Notes under the pieces: model-generated | What the model was told of the DNA's origin: nothing | Databases searched by the model: none | What the model saw: only the letters and a program-made list of their open reading frames with translations | Made by a program: the position numbers and the translations under genes | Part shown: piece after piece, positions 37,535-45,929 of the stretch | Position numbering within the stretch: position 1 is the stretch's first letter | How the letters are laid out: the number at the start of each line of letters is the position of its first letter | NCBI RefSeq assembly: GCF_029024305.1 | Contig: NZ_CP118974.1 | Span: forward strand, 2,015,069 to 2,079,068 | Direction: 5' to 3' | Source: Mammaliicoccus vitulinus | Lineage (GTDB): Bacteria; Bacillota; Bacilli; Staphylococcales; Staphylococcaceae | Length of the DNA stretch: 64,000 nt

Positions 37535-38086
37535 CTATTCAACTTTCCATACATTTAAACCATGTAATTGGCTATTGGCATCATATTTCAAATCTTCTTT
37601 ACCATAAAAATTATAAGTTTGCCCTTCTTTTAAATTTTTATGGTCATAATCTATAATAAAATAAGAAGCTTTGTCTTTACCGTTACCTTTTGTAACTTCA
37701 ACAACCTTGTTTCCAACTTCACTATTACTTATTTTATTAACCTTAGCATTCGTTATTTTTAATAATTGATTATGATCATACGTTTCATGATTGAATTTAT
37801 CATAATCGATTTCTTTAGAATGATTCATTTTGTTTTGCTCATATTCGTTCACTTGAGCCTCAGCAACATGACCATTAAATTTTAGTTTCGAATTACTATC
37901 TTGTACTGGCTCAGTTGAAACCACTGCCACAGCACAACCTAAAAGTAAAAAGAATAATACAATGGTACTTAGCAATGGAACCCTGAACCTAGTATTTCTA
38001 ATCGCTTTAACTACAGTCGTGCCTAACATCACACTAAAAGCTATTAATACTAAAATTCCTAAGACGCTAAATATTAAGCTTCCCAT
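37535..38086 (-). CDS. Two-helix membrane protein with extracellular domain, unknown function
   Basis: A 183-residue protein. Residues 1-58 hold two membrane segments (LIFSVLGILVLIAFSVML and LLSTIVLFFLLLGCAVAVV); residues 65-183 form a soluble beta-rich domain (LLKITNAKVNKISNSEVGNK, EGQTYNFYGKEDL). Its membrane module aligns with that of the protein at 31180 (IAF, TVVK, STI-LF positions). ATG at 38086 follows GGGAG with 8 nt spacing. Confidence 0.65.
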   Translation of the reverse strand: MGSLIFSVLGILVLIAFSVMLGTTVVKAIRNTRFRVPLLSTIVLFFLLLGCAVAVVSTEPVQDSNSKLKFNGHVAEAQVNEYEQNKMNHSKEIDYDKFNHETYDHNQLLKITNAKVNKISNSEVGNKVVEVTKGNGKDKASYFIIDYDHKNLKEGQTYNFYGKEDLKYDANSQLHGLNVWKVE

Positions 38087-38338
38087 TTTCATTACTCCCT
38101 TGATTTATTATCTATCGTATTGGTACATAATAGAACACCTTTACGAATAATTCATCTATTTTGTTTCAGTATTCGAAATAAATTAAAGAGTAGGATTCTT
38201 TTGGAAGCGTTTTATATCATGACCCATATACCCTGAACCAAGTTAATAGAAATCACAAGATATTCTCCATCTCTATTTGAATTAATCAGTACAACATATT
38301 ATGATTTATAGGAATACAGGTATCTACAGGAGGTTTTT

Positions 38339-39304
38339 ATGTTCCGTTTAAAATTATGTTTAGAGGATCATCAAATTTATATTTATATCGTTTTTATATT
38401 TATCGGTATTTTTTGTGGTCTCTTTTTTGAACATACTCAGCAAATTTTCGAGCCTTCGATTTCAGTTCTCATCGCTATTTTAATGTTTGGGATGTTTGCT
38501 CAAGTACCATTTCTATCTTTACGGAATAAATTATTGAATTTCAGATATATTTTCGCACTTGTTTTATCAAACTTTTTATTAATTCCTGTTCTCGTTTTTT
38601 TACTGGTTACAGTTTTTAATATTACTTCTACACCGCTTCTTATTGGTATTTACTTAGTCTTGCTGACGCCATGTATTGACTATGTCATTGTATTTACGAA
38701 GTTAGGGCATGGTAATGCGGAATACATGTTGATTTCTACACCGATATTATTTGTTTTACAAGTTATTTTGCTACCTATTTATTTTTTTATATTTTTAAAT
38801 CAAGATTTCTCCCAATATATTGATATTAAACCTTTCTTGGAAACCTTTATATTATTGATTGTTTCACCTTTGTTAATCGCTATTATATTGCAATATTTAA
38901 GTAGAAAATCTAATAAAATGATGAAGGTCTTAACTTTATCAGAATGGATCCCTGTACCGTTTATGGCGTTCGTATTAATGTCGGTTATAGGCTCACAAAT
39001 CACAAAAATCCTTTCTGATTTACATGTCGTATCGTCAGTTGCACCTATCTACATATGCTTTATGATTTTAGCGCCTTTTATAGGTAACTTTTCAGGAAAG
39101 ATGTTCAATTTACCAGTAGATTTGAAGCGGACATTGGCTTTTAGCTCAAGCACGCGAAATGCATTAGTTGTCTTACCGTTAGCTTTATCTCTACCTAGCC
39201 AGTGGTCAACGATTGTAACTACAGTTATCGTGACGCAAACGCTTGTCGAACTTATGAGTGAACTCGTTTATATTAAGCTGATTCCTAAATTTATCATTAT
39301 CTAA
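38339..39304 (+). CDS. BASS/ACR3-type transporter (arsenite efflux-like)
   Basis: A 321-residue membrane protein with about ten helices, a bile acid:sodium symporter-fold protein of the ACR3-like branch: LIAILMFGMFAQVPF, LLTPCIDYVIVFTKLGHG and LAFSSSTRNALVVLPLAL. The conserved cysteine in LTPCIDYV corresponds to the ACR3 transport cysteine. No arsR or arsC is adjacent, so arsenite export is not proven. AGGAGG precedes the ATG. Confidence 0.72.
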   Translation: MFRLKLCLEDHQIYIYIVFIFIGIFCGLFFEHTQQIFEPSISVLIAILMFGMFAQVPFLSLRNKLLNFRYIFALVLSNFLLIPVLVFLLVTVFNITSTPLLIGIYLVLLTPCIDYVIVFTKLGHGNAEYMLISTPILFVLQVILLPIYFFIFLNQDFSQYIDIKPFLETFILLIVSPLLIAIILQYLSRKSNKMMKVLTLSEWIPVPFMAFVLMSVIGSQITKILSDLHVVSSVAPIYICFMILAPFIGNFSGKMFNLPVDLKRTLAFSSSTRNALVVLPLALSLPSQWSTIVTTVIVTQTLVELMSELVYIKLIPKFIII

Positions 39305-39387
39305 CATTTAACAGCTGTGGTATTTCTTGGTTATTCACTTAAATAATGTAATACTATGGTTAATTAGAATTTTATAGGAGTGGAACT

Positions 39388-39885
39388 TTGAAACTAAGAG
39401 CATTAGAAATTACTGATTTACCGTTTGTCCATGAATTAAATAATGAATATTCAATTATGTCATATTGGTTTGAAGAACCTTATGAATCTTTAACTGAACT
39501 TCAATATTTGTTTGATAAGCATCTGTTGGATGAGTCTGAAAGAAGATTTATTGTGGAAGACGAAGATTCCATTGTAGGTATTGTGGAATTAGTGGAAATC
39601 AATTATATTCATCGTAATTGTGAAATTCAAATCATTATTAAACCTGAGTTTAGTAGCAAGGGATATGCTAAATTTGCCTTTGAAAAAGCAACGAGTTATG
39701 CTTTTGACATTTTAAACATGCATAAGCTTTATTTATATGTTGATACTGATAATGAAAAGGCTATTCACATATATAAATCACAAGGTTTTAAAATCGAAGG
39801 TTTATTAATAGAACAATTCTATACTAATGGAAAATATAAAGATGCATATATTATGGCATTGCTGAAGTCTGAATATATTTTATAA
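39388..39885 (+). CDS. speG: Spermidine N-acetyltransferase SpeG
   Basis: A 165-residue GNAT protein (MKLRALEITDLPFVHELNNE, NYIHRNCEIQIIIKPEFSSK, NMHKLYLYVDTDNEKAIHIY). From memory it is nearly identical over long stretches to the SpeG on the ACME island of S. aureus USA300, which detoxifies spermine and spermidine. TTG start with AGGAG 7 nt upstream. It stands alone, with no other ACME gene nearby. Confidence 0.88.
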   Translation: MKLRALEITDLPFVHELNNEYSIMSYWFEEPYESLTELQYLFDKHLLDESERRFIVEDEDSIVGIVELVEINYIHRNCEIQIIIKPEFSSKGYAKFAFEKATSYAFDILNMHKLYLYVDTDNEKAIHIYKSQGFKIEGLLIEQFYTNGKYKDAYIMALLKSEYIL

Positions 39886-39892
39886 TAAAAAA

Positions 39893-39923
39893 AGCTGGAA
39901 CAAATTATCAATTGTTCCAGCTT
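39893..39923. terminator. Terminator between speG and amidase gene
   Basis: AAGCTGGAACAA pairs perfectly with TTGTTCCAGCTT; serves the two convergent genes. Confidence 0.8.
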
Positions 39924-39931
39924 CTTTCACT

Positions 39932-40921
39932 TCATTTCATTTTTAAAACTTGTCCTACTGTTAATTCATTTGAACTTAAGTCATTGAGTTCTTTAATGTT
40001 ATCTACACTTACACCGCTTCTTTGAGAAATATTGTATAATGTATCGCCTGAAGCGACAGTATGTGTATCGCCAGTAATGGTATCACTTGCTTCGTTTAGC
40101 TGATTATAATGTTTTTGTACGAGACTATAAAATTGATCCATATCATAACCCCATTGACTAAAGTAATTAATCGGGTCAGTATGATCAGTTCCTCCATAAT
40201 ATTGACTAATAGCATTATGGCTAATAACTGTACCTGTTCCTCCGTTATGATCTGCTAATGATGGTTTAAGTCCATTTTGATCTAACATTTTAGCTGTTAA
40301 GTACGCTTGATTGTTTACAGACTTCGCAAATTGATCGAAAGTACTAGATTGTGCCAACTCTATTTGATAGAAATAAGGATTAGCCTTTGCACCAGCACCC
40401 CATGCTAAATAATCACTTGATGCTGTTTGAACAATTTTACTGCTACCTGCATAAGCATGAACAAAAGCACTTTCATAATTATTATACATATAATTAATTT
40501 CTTCATCGATGGTACTATTTGGATTCGCCGTCTCATGAATCACCACACCGATAAATTTATCTGACTTATAATCATATTTCGGTAAACTGTTCATTCTTGT
40601 ATCTTGTGTAATTGCTGAAGGCTTAATATTATTTTGGTCAATATAACCATTTACATTTTGATAAGCTTCATTCGTATTCCTATTTGTTTCTAGCTCAGTT
40701 GATTGATGTTCTGCAACTTTATTATGTAATTTTAAATCTTCATCCGTTAATAAATTTGTAAGTTCTTTTGGCTTCATCTTTTGTGCTTGTTCAAAACTAA
40801 TTGATTTGCTTGTGTTCTCAGTCTGTTCATTACTTTTCTCTTCAGCATTAACATAGAAACTAGATTGAGAAAGTAATAAGCTCGATGACAATATTAAAGC
40901 TGTTCCAAACTTATACTTCAT
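39932..40921 (-). CDS. Secreted N-acetylmuramoyl-L-alanine amidase with LysM
   Basis: A 329-residue exported autolysin. Signal peptide 1-27 (ALILSSSLLLSQSSFYVNA), a linker, an amidase_2 domain (about 120-265; FIGVVIHETANPNSTIDEEI with a zinc histidine and YGGTDHTDPINYF with a second), and one C-terminal LysM (HTVASGDTLYNISQRSGVS to VGQVLKMK). The catalytic domain resembles the amidase of Atl. It would act on the cell's own wall peptidoglycan, unlike the endolysin at 3566 that lacks a signal peptide. Confidence 0.88.
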   Translation of the reverse strand: MKYKFGTALILSSSLLLSQSSFYVNAEEKSNEQTENTSKSISFEQAQKMKPKELTNLLTDEDLKLHNKVAEHQSTELETNRNTNEAYQNVNGYIDQNNIKPSAITQDTRMNSLPKYDYKSDKFIGVVIHETANPNSTIDEEINYMYNNYESAFVHAYAGSSKIVQTASSDYLAWGAGAKANPYFYQIELAQSSTFDQFAKSVNNQAYLTAKMLDQNGLKPSLADHNGGTGTVISHNAISQYYGGTDHTDPINYFSQWGYDMDQFYSLVQKHYNQLNEASDTITGDTHTVASGDTLYNISQRSGVSVDNIKELNDLSSNELTVGQVLKMK

Positions 40922-41025
40922 CATTATCCCCCTTTAAATTTTATTGTTACATTGTATTACAAAATATAATTAATTCATACGGTTGAAGAATATTTCATCA
41001 TATTAAATATTGATTACAAACAATT

Positions 41026-41062
41026 AAGGCAGTACATACTTATTAAAGAATGTACTGCCTTA
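41026..41062 (-). terminator. Terminator after xhlA-like gene
   Basis: AAGGCAGTACATA and TGTACTGCCTTA form the stem. Confidence 0.7.
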
Positions 41063-41072
41063 GATTGTTCTT

Positions 41073-41333
41073 TTAAAACACACCAAATATATTTCCTATT
41101 AACCCCGCAAACGCTATTAATATACCCATGCCAGATAAGACCGAAGTAATAACCATCTTTCTATTTTTCTTATTCGTTTCATTTATTCCCTTTTCAAGAT
41201 TGTTCATTGAGATAGTAATCTTATCTTGTATAATATCCGGCAATCGATCTATCTTACCATTCAAAGTATCAAAGCGCTCATCAACCCGCTTCTCAAACTG
41301 TTCAAATTCATTTCTAGTTATAAAATCTGACAT
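41073..41333 (-). CDS. XhlA-like haemolysin/holin accessory protein
   Basis: An 86-residue protein with an N-terminal coiled coil (NEFEQFEKRVDERFDTLNGK), a polar middle and one C-terminal membrane segment (VITSVLSGMGILIAFAGLIG). This is the layout of XhlA, a holin partner in PBSX-like prophages. It is an orphan here: no holin or endolysin is adjacent. ATG at 41333 has GGAGG 8 nt ahead. Confidence 0.65.
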   Translation of the reverse strand: MSDFITRNEFEQFEKRVDERFDTLNGKIDRLPDIIQDKITISMNNLEKGINETNKKNRKMVITSVLSGMGILIAFAGLIGNIFGVF

Positions 41334-41494
41334 CAATGTCACCTCCAGCAGTTTTTTATATTACTCATATTTTATTACCGTAAAATATGATTGTCAACAA
41401 TTTAATAATGTTTATTAGGTTGTAGTTTAAATGCTATTTACTCAATATATGAATCCGCTATTATAAATACATTACTTTTTATACGACTTTTCTC

Positions 41495-41524
41495 TTTACA
41501 AAATAGAACGTATGTTCGTATAAT
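41495..41524 (+). promoter_or_regulatory. LexA-controlled promoter of the Y-family polymerase
   Basis: AGAACGTATGTTCG at 41505-41518 matches the Gram-positive LexA box CGAACNNNNGTTCG with one mismatch. It fills the 18-bp spacer between TTTACA (41495-41500) and TATAAT (41519-41524), so LexA would block the promoter until SOS induction. Confidence 0.85.
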
Positions 41525-41553
41525 AAGAGTACTATATGACTGGGGTGATTTTT

Positions 41554-42813
41554 ATGTATGACTACAGTTATTGCTTAAATCGTGATATTTTATGTGTCGA
41601 TTTGAAGAGTTTCTTTGCATCTGTATCTTGTATTGAAAAAGGGCTGGACCCTTTAACGACGAAACTTGCTGTCGTTGCTGATACAAAGCGCCCAGGTTCT
41701 GTCGTGCTTGCTGCTACACCACCATTAAAAGCAATAGGTATTAAAACTGGATCTCGTTTATTTGAAATACCTCAACGCAAAGATATTTATATTATTAATC
41801 CATCCATGAAAAAGTATATTCAATTATCAACTCAAATTAGCAAAATTGCTTTAGACTATGTCGCACCCGAAGATTTTCATCAATATAGTATAGATGAGTT
41901 TTTTATGGATGTTTCTGAATCTTATCATTTATTCGCGCATTCTCCTTTTTCATTAGCTATGCAACTTCAAGAGCGCATATTTAATCTTGTCCATATTCGC
42001 AGCACAATAGGAATCGGATCAAATTTATTACTCGCTAAGCTGTCTATGGATATTGACGCTAAGCATACACCTCTTGGTATATCAGAATGGCGTTACGAAG
42101 ATGTACCTGCCAAATTGTGGTCAATTCAACCTTTGCGAGAAATGTGGGGCATTAATAGACGTACTGAAGCTAAACTCAACAAGAAAGGCATATTTACAGT
42201 TGGTCATTTAGCAAACTACCCTGTTGAATATTTGAAGCGGGATTATGGTGTGATTGGAGTCGATTTACATTTACATGCTAACGGAATAGATGAAAGTATG
42301 ATTAGACAACCTCATCAAGCATATGACAAATCTTTAGGTAAATCTCAAATACTTATGCGTGATTATAGTATGAATGAACTTAAGACTGTATTAAACGAAC
42401 AAGTAGATGAAGTATATTATAGATCTCGAAAGCTAAACTTATACCCCACTCGGATAAGTGTTAGCGTTGGTTATGCTGATATGGGTGGTGTTCGCAAACA
42501 ATTTACAAATAAGACTGGTTTTATGAATACTTATGTCATCGTGAATTTATTATGGGATTATTTATCTCAACGATTAGAACCTGATCGTCTTTATCGAACG
42601 ATTACTATTTCATTTGGTAAGTTTATTCCTAATCAAATTAAGCAGCTATCTTTATTTGATGATCCATTTCAAGTTAAGACAGAAACGATAGAAAATCATT
42701 TGGATTTTATACGTATGAAATATGGGAAAAATATTGTTATGCGCGGTTCAAGCTTATTAAACAGTGGTACATTACGAGAAAGAAAAGGTTTAATCGCAGG
42801 TCATAAAGCTTAA
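41554..42813 (+). CDS. Y-family DNA polymerase (UvrX/YqjW-like)
   Basis: A 419-residue translesion polymerase: ILCVDLKSFFASVSCIEKGL with the first metal aspartate, QYSIDEFFMDVSESYHLF with the DE pair, IGIGSNLLLAKLSMD, and MWGINRRTEAKLNKKG in the helix-hairpin-helix thumb. It belongs to the plasmid/phage-related UvrX branch rather than DinB. The ATG at 41554 follows GGGGTGAT. It forms a LexA-controlled unit with the small gene that follows. Confidence 0.88.
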   Translation: MYDYSYCLNRDILCVDLKSFFASVSCIEKGLDPLTTKLAVVADTKRPGSVVLAATPPLKAIGIKTGSRLFEIPQRKDIYIINPSMKKYIQLSTQISKIALDYVAPEDFHQYSIDEFFMDVSESYHLFAHSPFSLAMQLQERIFNLVHIRSTIGIGSNLLLAKLSMDIDAKHTPLGISEWRYEDVPAKLWSIQPLREMWGINRRTEAKLNKKGIFTVGHLANYPVEYLKRDYGVIGVDLHLHANGIDESMIRQPHQAYDKSLGKSQILMRDYSMNELKTVLNEQVDEVYYRSRKLNLYPTRISVSVGYADMGGVRKQFTNKTGFMNTYVIVNLLWDYLSQRLEPDRLYRTITISFGKFIPNQIKQLSLFDDPFQVKTETIENHLDFIRMKYGKNIVMRGSSLLNSGTLRERKGLIAGHKA

Positions 42814-42834
42814 TATTGTAGTGAGGTGTCATGT

Positions 42835-43029
42835 ATGAAAAATCTTAAAATAGATTGGAACAATGAATTTATTGAATATCAAACTTTATTATATAGTGGT
42901 GTCAATCCTGAATGGTTCTATGCTTGCATTAGAAATGAGGTCTTAGTTCCTGCATATACTGGACAAGGGAAACAATATTTTTGGACTAACGACATCCTTA
43001 AAGCTGACAAAATTATTCCTATTTACTAA
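42835..43029 (+). CDS. Small protein in SOS operon, unknown function
   Basis: A 64-residue protein (MKNLKIDWNNEFIEYQ, then NPEWFYACIRNEVLVPAY, ending KADKIIPIY). It begins 21 bp after the polymerase stop, with GAGGTG upstream, so it should be cotranscribed in the SOS response. Several Firmicute Y-polymerases are followed by a small YolD-type partner; this protein does not look like YolD to me. Confidence 0.65.
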   Translation: MKNLKIDWNNEFIEYQTLLYSGVNPEWFYACIRNEVLVPAYTGQGKQYFWTNDILKADKIIPIY

Positions 43030-43088
43030 ATAATTCCCAAATAAATACCTTGATTGTGTATTTTTACCAACATATATTTTATAAAAGT

Positions 43089-43114
43089 GTTTAACGTCTC
43101 TTCTCTTTGGATAT
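43089..43114 (+). promoter_or_regulatory. SigB-type promoter for GlsB-like gene
   Basis: GTTTAA, 14-bp spacer, GGATAT: one mismatch from the SigB -10 consensus. It lies 36 bp before the start codon. Confidence 0.65.
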
Positions 43115-43149
43115 ATATATAAAGAAATCAAACATAGGAGGTAATTATT

Positions 43150-43401
43150 ATGGGCTTTATATTAATGTTAATCGTCGGTGGTTTAATCGGCTGGCTAGCA
43201 GGCGTTATTTTAGGTAAAGATGTTCCAGGTGGTATTATCGGGAACATTATCGCTGGTATAATTGGTTCAGCAATTGGTGGATCATTATTAGGAGATATGG
43301 GACCAGTAATTGGCGGAATTGCTATTATTCCAGCATTAATTGGTTCAATTATCTTAATCTTAATACTTTCATTTATTTTAAAAGCAATCAGAAAAAAATA
43401 G
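43150..43401 (+). CDS. GlsB/YeaQ/YmgE family stress membrane protein
   Basis: An 83-residue, glycine-rich protein with three membrane segments: GLIGWLAGVILGKDVPGGII, NIIAGIIGSAIGGSLLGDMG and a C-terminal hydrophobic stretch. The family responds to general stress; its function is unknown. AGGAGG precedes the ATG and a SigB-type promoter lies upstream. Confidence 0.88.
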   Translation: MGFILMLIVGGLIGWLAGVILGKDVPGGIIGNIIAGIIGSAIGGSLLGDMGPVIGGIAIIPALIGSIILILILSFILKAIRKK

Positions 43402-43476
43402 AATGCAAAATAAATGTTAGTATATAAGCATACTAACGTATTAAGAGTCTGGGACATTAACATCCTAGATTAATGT

Positions 43477-43520
43477 AAAAGAGCGCAAATTCTTGTTTTT
43501 AAAGAATTTGCGCTCTTTTT
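43477..43520 (+). terminator. Strong terminator after GlsB-like gene
   Basis: AAAAGAGCGCAAATTCTT pairs perfectly with AAGAATTTGCGCTCTTTT. It is preceded by CTGGGACATTAACATCCTA (43449-43467), a copy of the TGGGACAT motif. Confidence 0.85.
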
Positions 43521-43583
43521 ACTTTATCTTTTAAGTCTTCGTGCGAATTATCTTCACTATTTTGTAAAATACTAGATAAACTG

Positions 43584-43615
43584 GAAACACCTCACAAAAA
43601 ATTGTGAGGTGTTTC
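43584..43615. terminator. Second hairpin in the 43.4-44.0 kb gap
   Basis: GAAACACCTCACAA pairs with TTGTGAGGTGTTTC. It may end the leftward small gene at 43758. Between 43616 and 43757 nothing else was seen. Confidence 0.6.
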
Positions 43616-43757
43616 TTATATTACAATATACGAATAAATATTTTTTCAAAACCACTCTAGGTAAATAGCTTTGTAATAATAAAATACCCGGCATAATTAT
43701 TACTTAAACATAATTTTAATAAAAATTTTAATAAAAATTAATAATCCTAGGTATTAA

Positions 43758-43856
43758 TTAACCTTTATTTGTACCTTTGTTAAATAATTTACGAATCATT
43801 CTAAATATAACAACTGTACCTATATATCTTAGAATACGTTTTAACACGTTCCCCAT
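43758..43856 (-). CDS. 32-residue membrane-interacting small protein
   Basis: A short frame, MGNVLKRILRYIGTVVIF then RMIRKLFNKGTNKG, with GAGGAG 9 nt before the ATG. A central hydrophobic stretch is flanked by lysine and arginine clusters, so it is a cationic amphipathic or single-span peptide. No family is recognised; a peptide toxin or phenol-soluble-modulin-like role cannot be excluded. Confidence 0.45.
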   Translation of the reverse strand: MGNVLKRILRYIGTVVIFRMIRKLFNKGTNKG

Positions 43857-44046
43857 CTAAATCAACTCCTCACACAATATACTTTCGCTAGGTTATTCAC
43901 CTTTCTCAATTCTATTACCCCATAATTGATATTTGTACACATCACAATATACAATCAACTTTTCATCCCCTACTTTATAATCAAGTATTAATATGTAATA
44001 ATATGACTAGGTACTAAATTCAAATTGATAAAATAAGGTGATAAAA

Positions 44047-45026
44047 ATGATTTCAAATGCAAAAATAACTGCTCAAGGCGCTTATGTTCCTAAAAATATA
44101 ATGAACAATCAAGATTTCGAAAAAATTGTAGACACATCCGATGAATGGATACAACAAAGAACTGGAATTATCGAACGTAGAATTGCCCAGAACGATGAAT
44201 ATACAAGTGATCTTAGTTATAAAGCCGTGCTAGACTTACAACAAAATTACAATGTTGATTTAAGTGATGTTGATATGATTATCAATGCAACATTAACACC
44301 CGATTATAAAACACCAAGTGTTGCATCATATATTCAAGCAAAATTAGGCATCAAAAATAGTGGCGCAATAGATGTTAATGCAGCTTGTGCAGGATTTACG
44401 TATGGCTTAAATATAGCAAATGGCTTGATTACTTCAGGTCAAAGTAAAAAAGTTTTAGTCATAGGTTCGGAAACATTATCAAAAATAACAGATTATACAG
44501 ATAGAAACACATGTATTCTATTTGGAGATGGAGCTGGTGCATTTTAGTAGAATATTCCGAGAATGATCCTAGTTTCATAGCAAGTAGTTTTGGTTCTGAC
44601 GGAGATAAAGGTTCACATTTATACTGTTCGAACTTATCTAAAGAAATGTTTCATGAAGATTTAGATAATCCAGGTTTTGTCGTACAGAATGGTAGAGGTG
44701 TTTATAAATGGGCTGTAGGAACAGTTCCTAAAATTATCCAAGACACATTAAATAAATCAAAATATACAATCGATGATTTAGATTGGTTTGTACCACATAG
44801 TGCCAACTCAAGAATGATTGAATCAATCTGCGACAAATCCAATATTCAAAAAGAACAAGCTTTAATGAGTCTTGCATACTATGGCAATACATCTTCTGCT
44901 ACAATACCGTTATCTATTAACCGTGCAATTTCAGAAAACAAAATTAAAAAAGGTGACCTTCTACTATTAGTAGGATTTGGAGGAGGATTAACTTACTCAT
45001 CCTCTTTAATTAAATGGTCAATATAG
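44047..45026 (+). pseudogene. Frameshifted 3-oxoacyl-ACP synthase III (FabH paralogue)
   Basis: Two overlapping frames together encode a complete FabH. The first (44047-44547) has WIQQRTGIIERRIA and the catalytic cysteine in NAACAGFTYGLNIA and runs to GDGAGAF then TAG. The second continues from codon LVEYSEND and has WFVPHSANSRMIES (histidine), YYGNTSSATIPLS (asparagine) and VGFGGGLTYSSSLI. One missing base at about 44540-44544 accounts for the break; both parts are otherwise intact, so the loss is recent, regulated, or a sequencing error. Confidence 0.85.
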
Positions 45027-45070
45027 TATTACAAAAAGAATTTGGGACATAAATACCAACTTAAAATAAA

Positions 45071-45107
45071 TCATCCAATCCGTTGGAATCATTTTCGGAT
45101 TGGATGA
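45071..45107. terminator. Repeat hairpin, variant of the 6138 terminator
   Basis: TCATCCAATCCG and CGGATTGGATGA pair around the same loop as at 6138-6184, with one C-G pair replaced by T-A. A GGGACATAAATACC motif lies at 45044-45057. Weak T tract, so a terminator role is less certain here. Confidence 0.55.
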
Positions 45108-45120
45108 TATTATATTTCTG

Positions 45121-45214
45121 ATTTTATAAAGTGCTGACGCCCGGGGGAATAGTATGCCGCGCGCGACTACAGGCTCGAGCCATACCCCCAGGCAAGCATG
45201 CACTTTACAAAATT
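45121..45214. repeat. GC-rich palindromic element, copy C
   Basis: ATTTTATAAAGTGC and GCACTTTACAAAAT flank the same GC-rich core as copies A and B; the loop differs (CCGCGCGCGACTACAGG in place of GAGTGAGAGACTACAGG). It is followed by TTTGGGACATTTATGCCCAA at 45222-45241. Confidence 0.8.
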
Positions 45215-45335
45215 ATTATAGTTTGGGACATTTATGCCCAAGACTCTTTTAAGTAAATAACAGATAAGATAAAAATACTATAATCGAACTTAACAACGTA
45301 AAAAACAATACAATTTGAGCATGTAACTCATACTC

Positions 45336-45929
45336 CTAAATTTCACCTATTCGATTATATTGAGATAAATGATTGATTTGATTATATTCAAGTATTTCCA
45401 CTTTATCGTCTGACATTTTCAATGATGTAATGCCACCATTTGTGAGCTTAATCTTACCTGTACCTATTTCTCCATTAGAATAATGATATAAAATCGCATT
45501 GATAAATGCTCCATGTGATACGATAAGCACGTTTTTATTGTTATATTTCTGATGCACTGTATCTAACCCTTTGAAAAATCGTGCTTTAATACTTTCGTCT
45601 TCTTCTTGGTTAGGATAAATACGATCAGGATATAGTTCTAAACGTTCAACGAGCGTCATGCCTTCAGCGTCACCGAATGATAATTCTATAAATTCTTCCA
45701 TTTCAATCAACTCTACATTAAGCTTCTCTCTAACAATTTCCGCTGTATCTTTCGCTCTTTTTAAAGGACTCGTTATAATGCAATCTATATTTAAATTGGA
45801 TAAAAATTCACTACTCTCTTTAGCTTGACGGACACCATTATCATTAAGCTGAATATCCGTTCTACCTTGAATTCTTCCCATAACATTCCAGTCCGTTTCA
45901 CCGTGTCTTAAAAAATAAATATTTGTCAT
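45336..45929 (-). CDS. Histidine phosphatase family protein (GpmB/CobC-like)
   Basis: A 198-residue enzyme with the phosphohistidine motif NIYFLRHGETDWNVMGRIQG, SPLKRAKDTAEIV, ELSFGDAEGMTL and VLIVSHGAFINAILYH. Its substrate may be a phosphorylated metabolite; it is too short for a classical phosphoglycerate mutase. ATG at 45929 follows GAGG with 8 nt spacing; an upstream open stretch lacks a ribosome binding site. It diverges from the P-loop kinase gene. Confidence 0.82.
   Translation of the reverse strand: MTNIYFLRHGETDWNVMGRIQGRTDIQLNDNGVRQAKESSEFLSNLNIDCIITSPLKRAKDTAEIVREKLNVELIEMEEFIELSFGDAEGMTLVERLELYPDRIYPNQEEDESIKARFFKGLDTVHQKYNNKNVLIVSHGAFINAILYHYSNGEIGTGKIKLTNGGITSLKMSDDKVEILEYNQINHLSQYNRIGEI

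Noticed and set aside
39932-40921. Second prophage endolysin
   Set aside because: It has a signal peptide, so it is an exported autolysin, not a holin-dependent phage enzyme.
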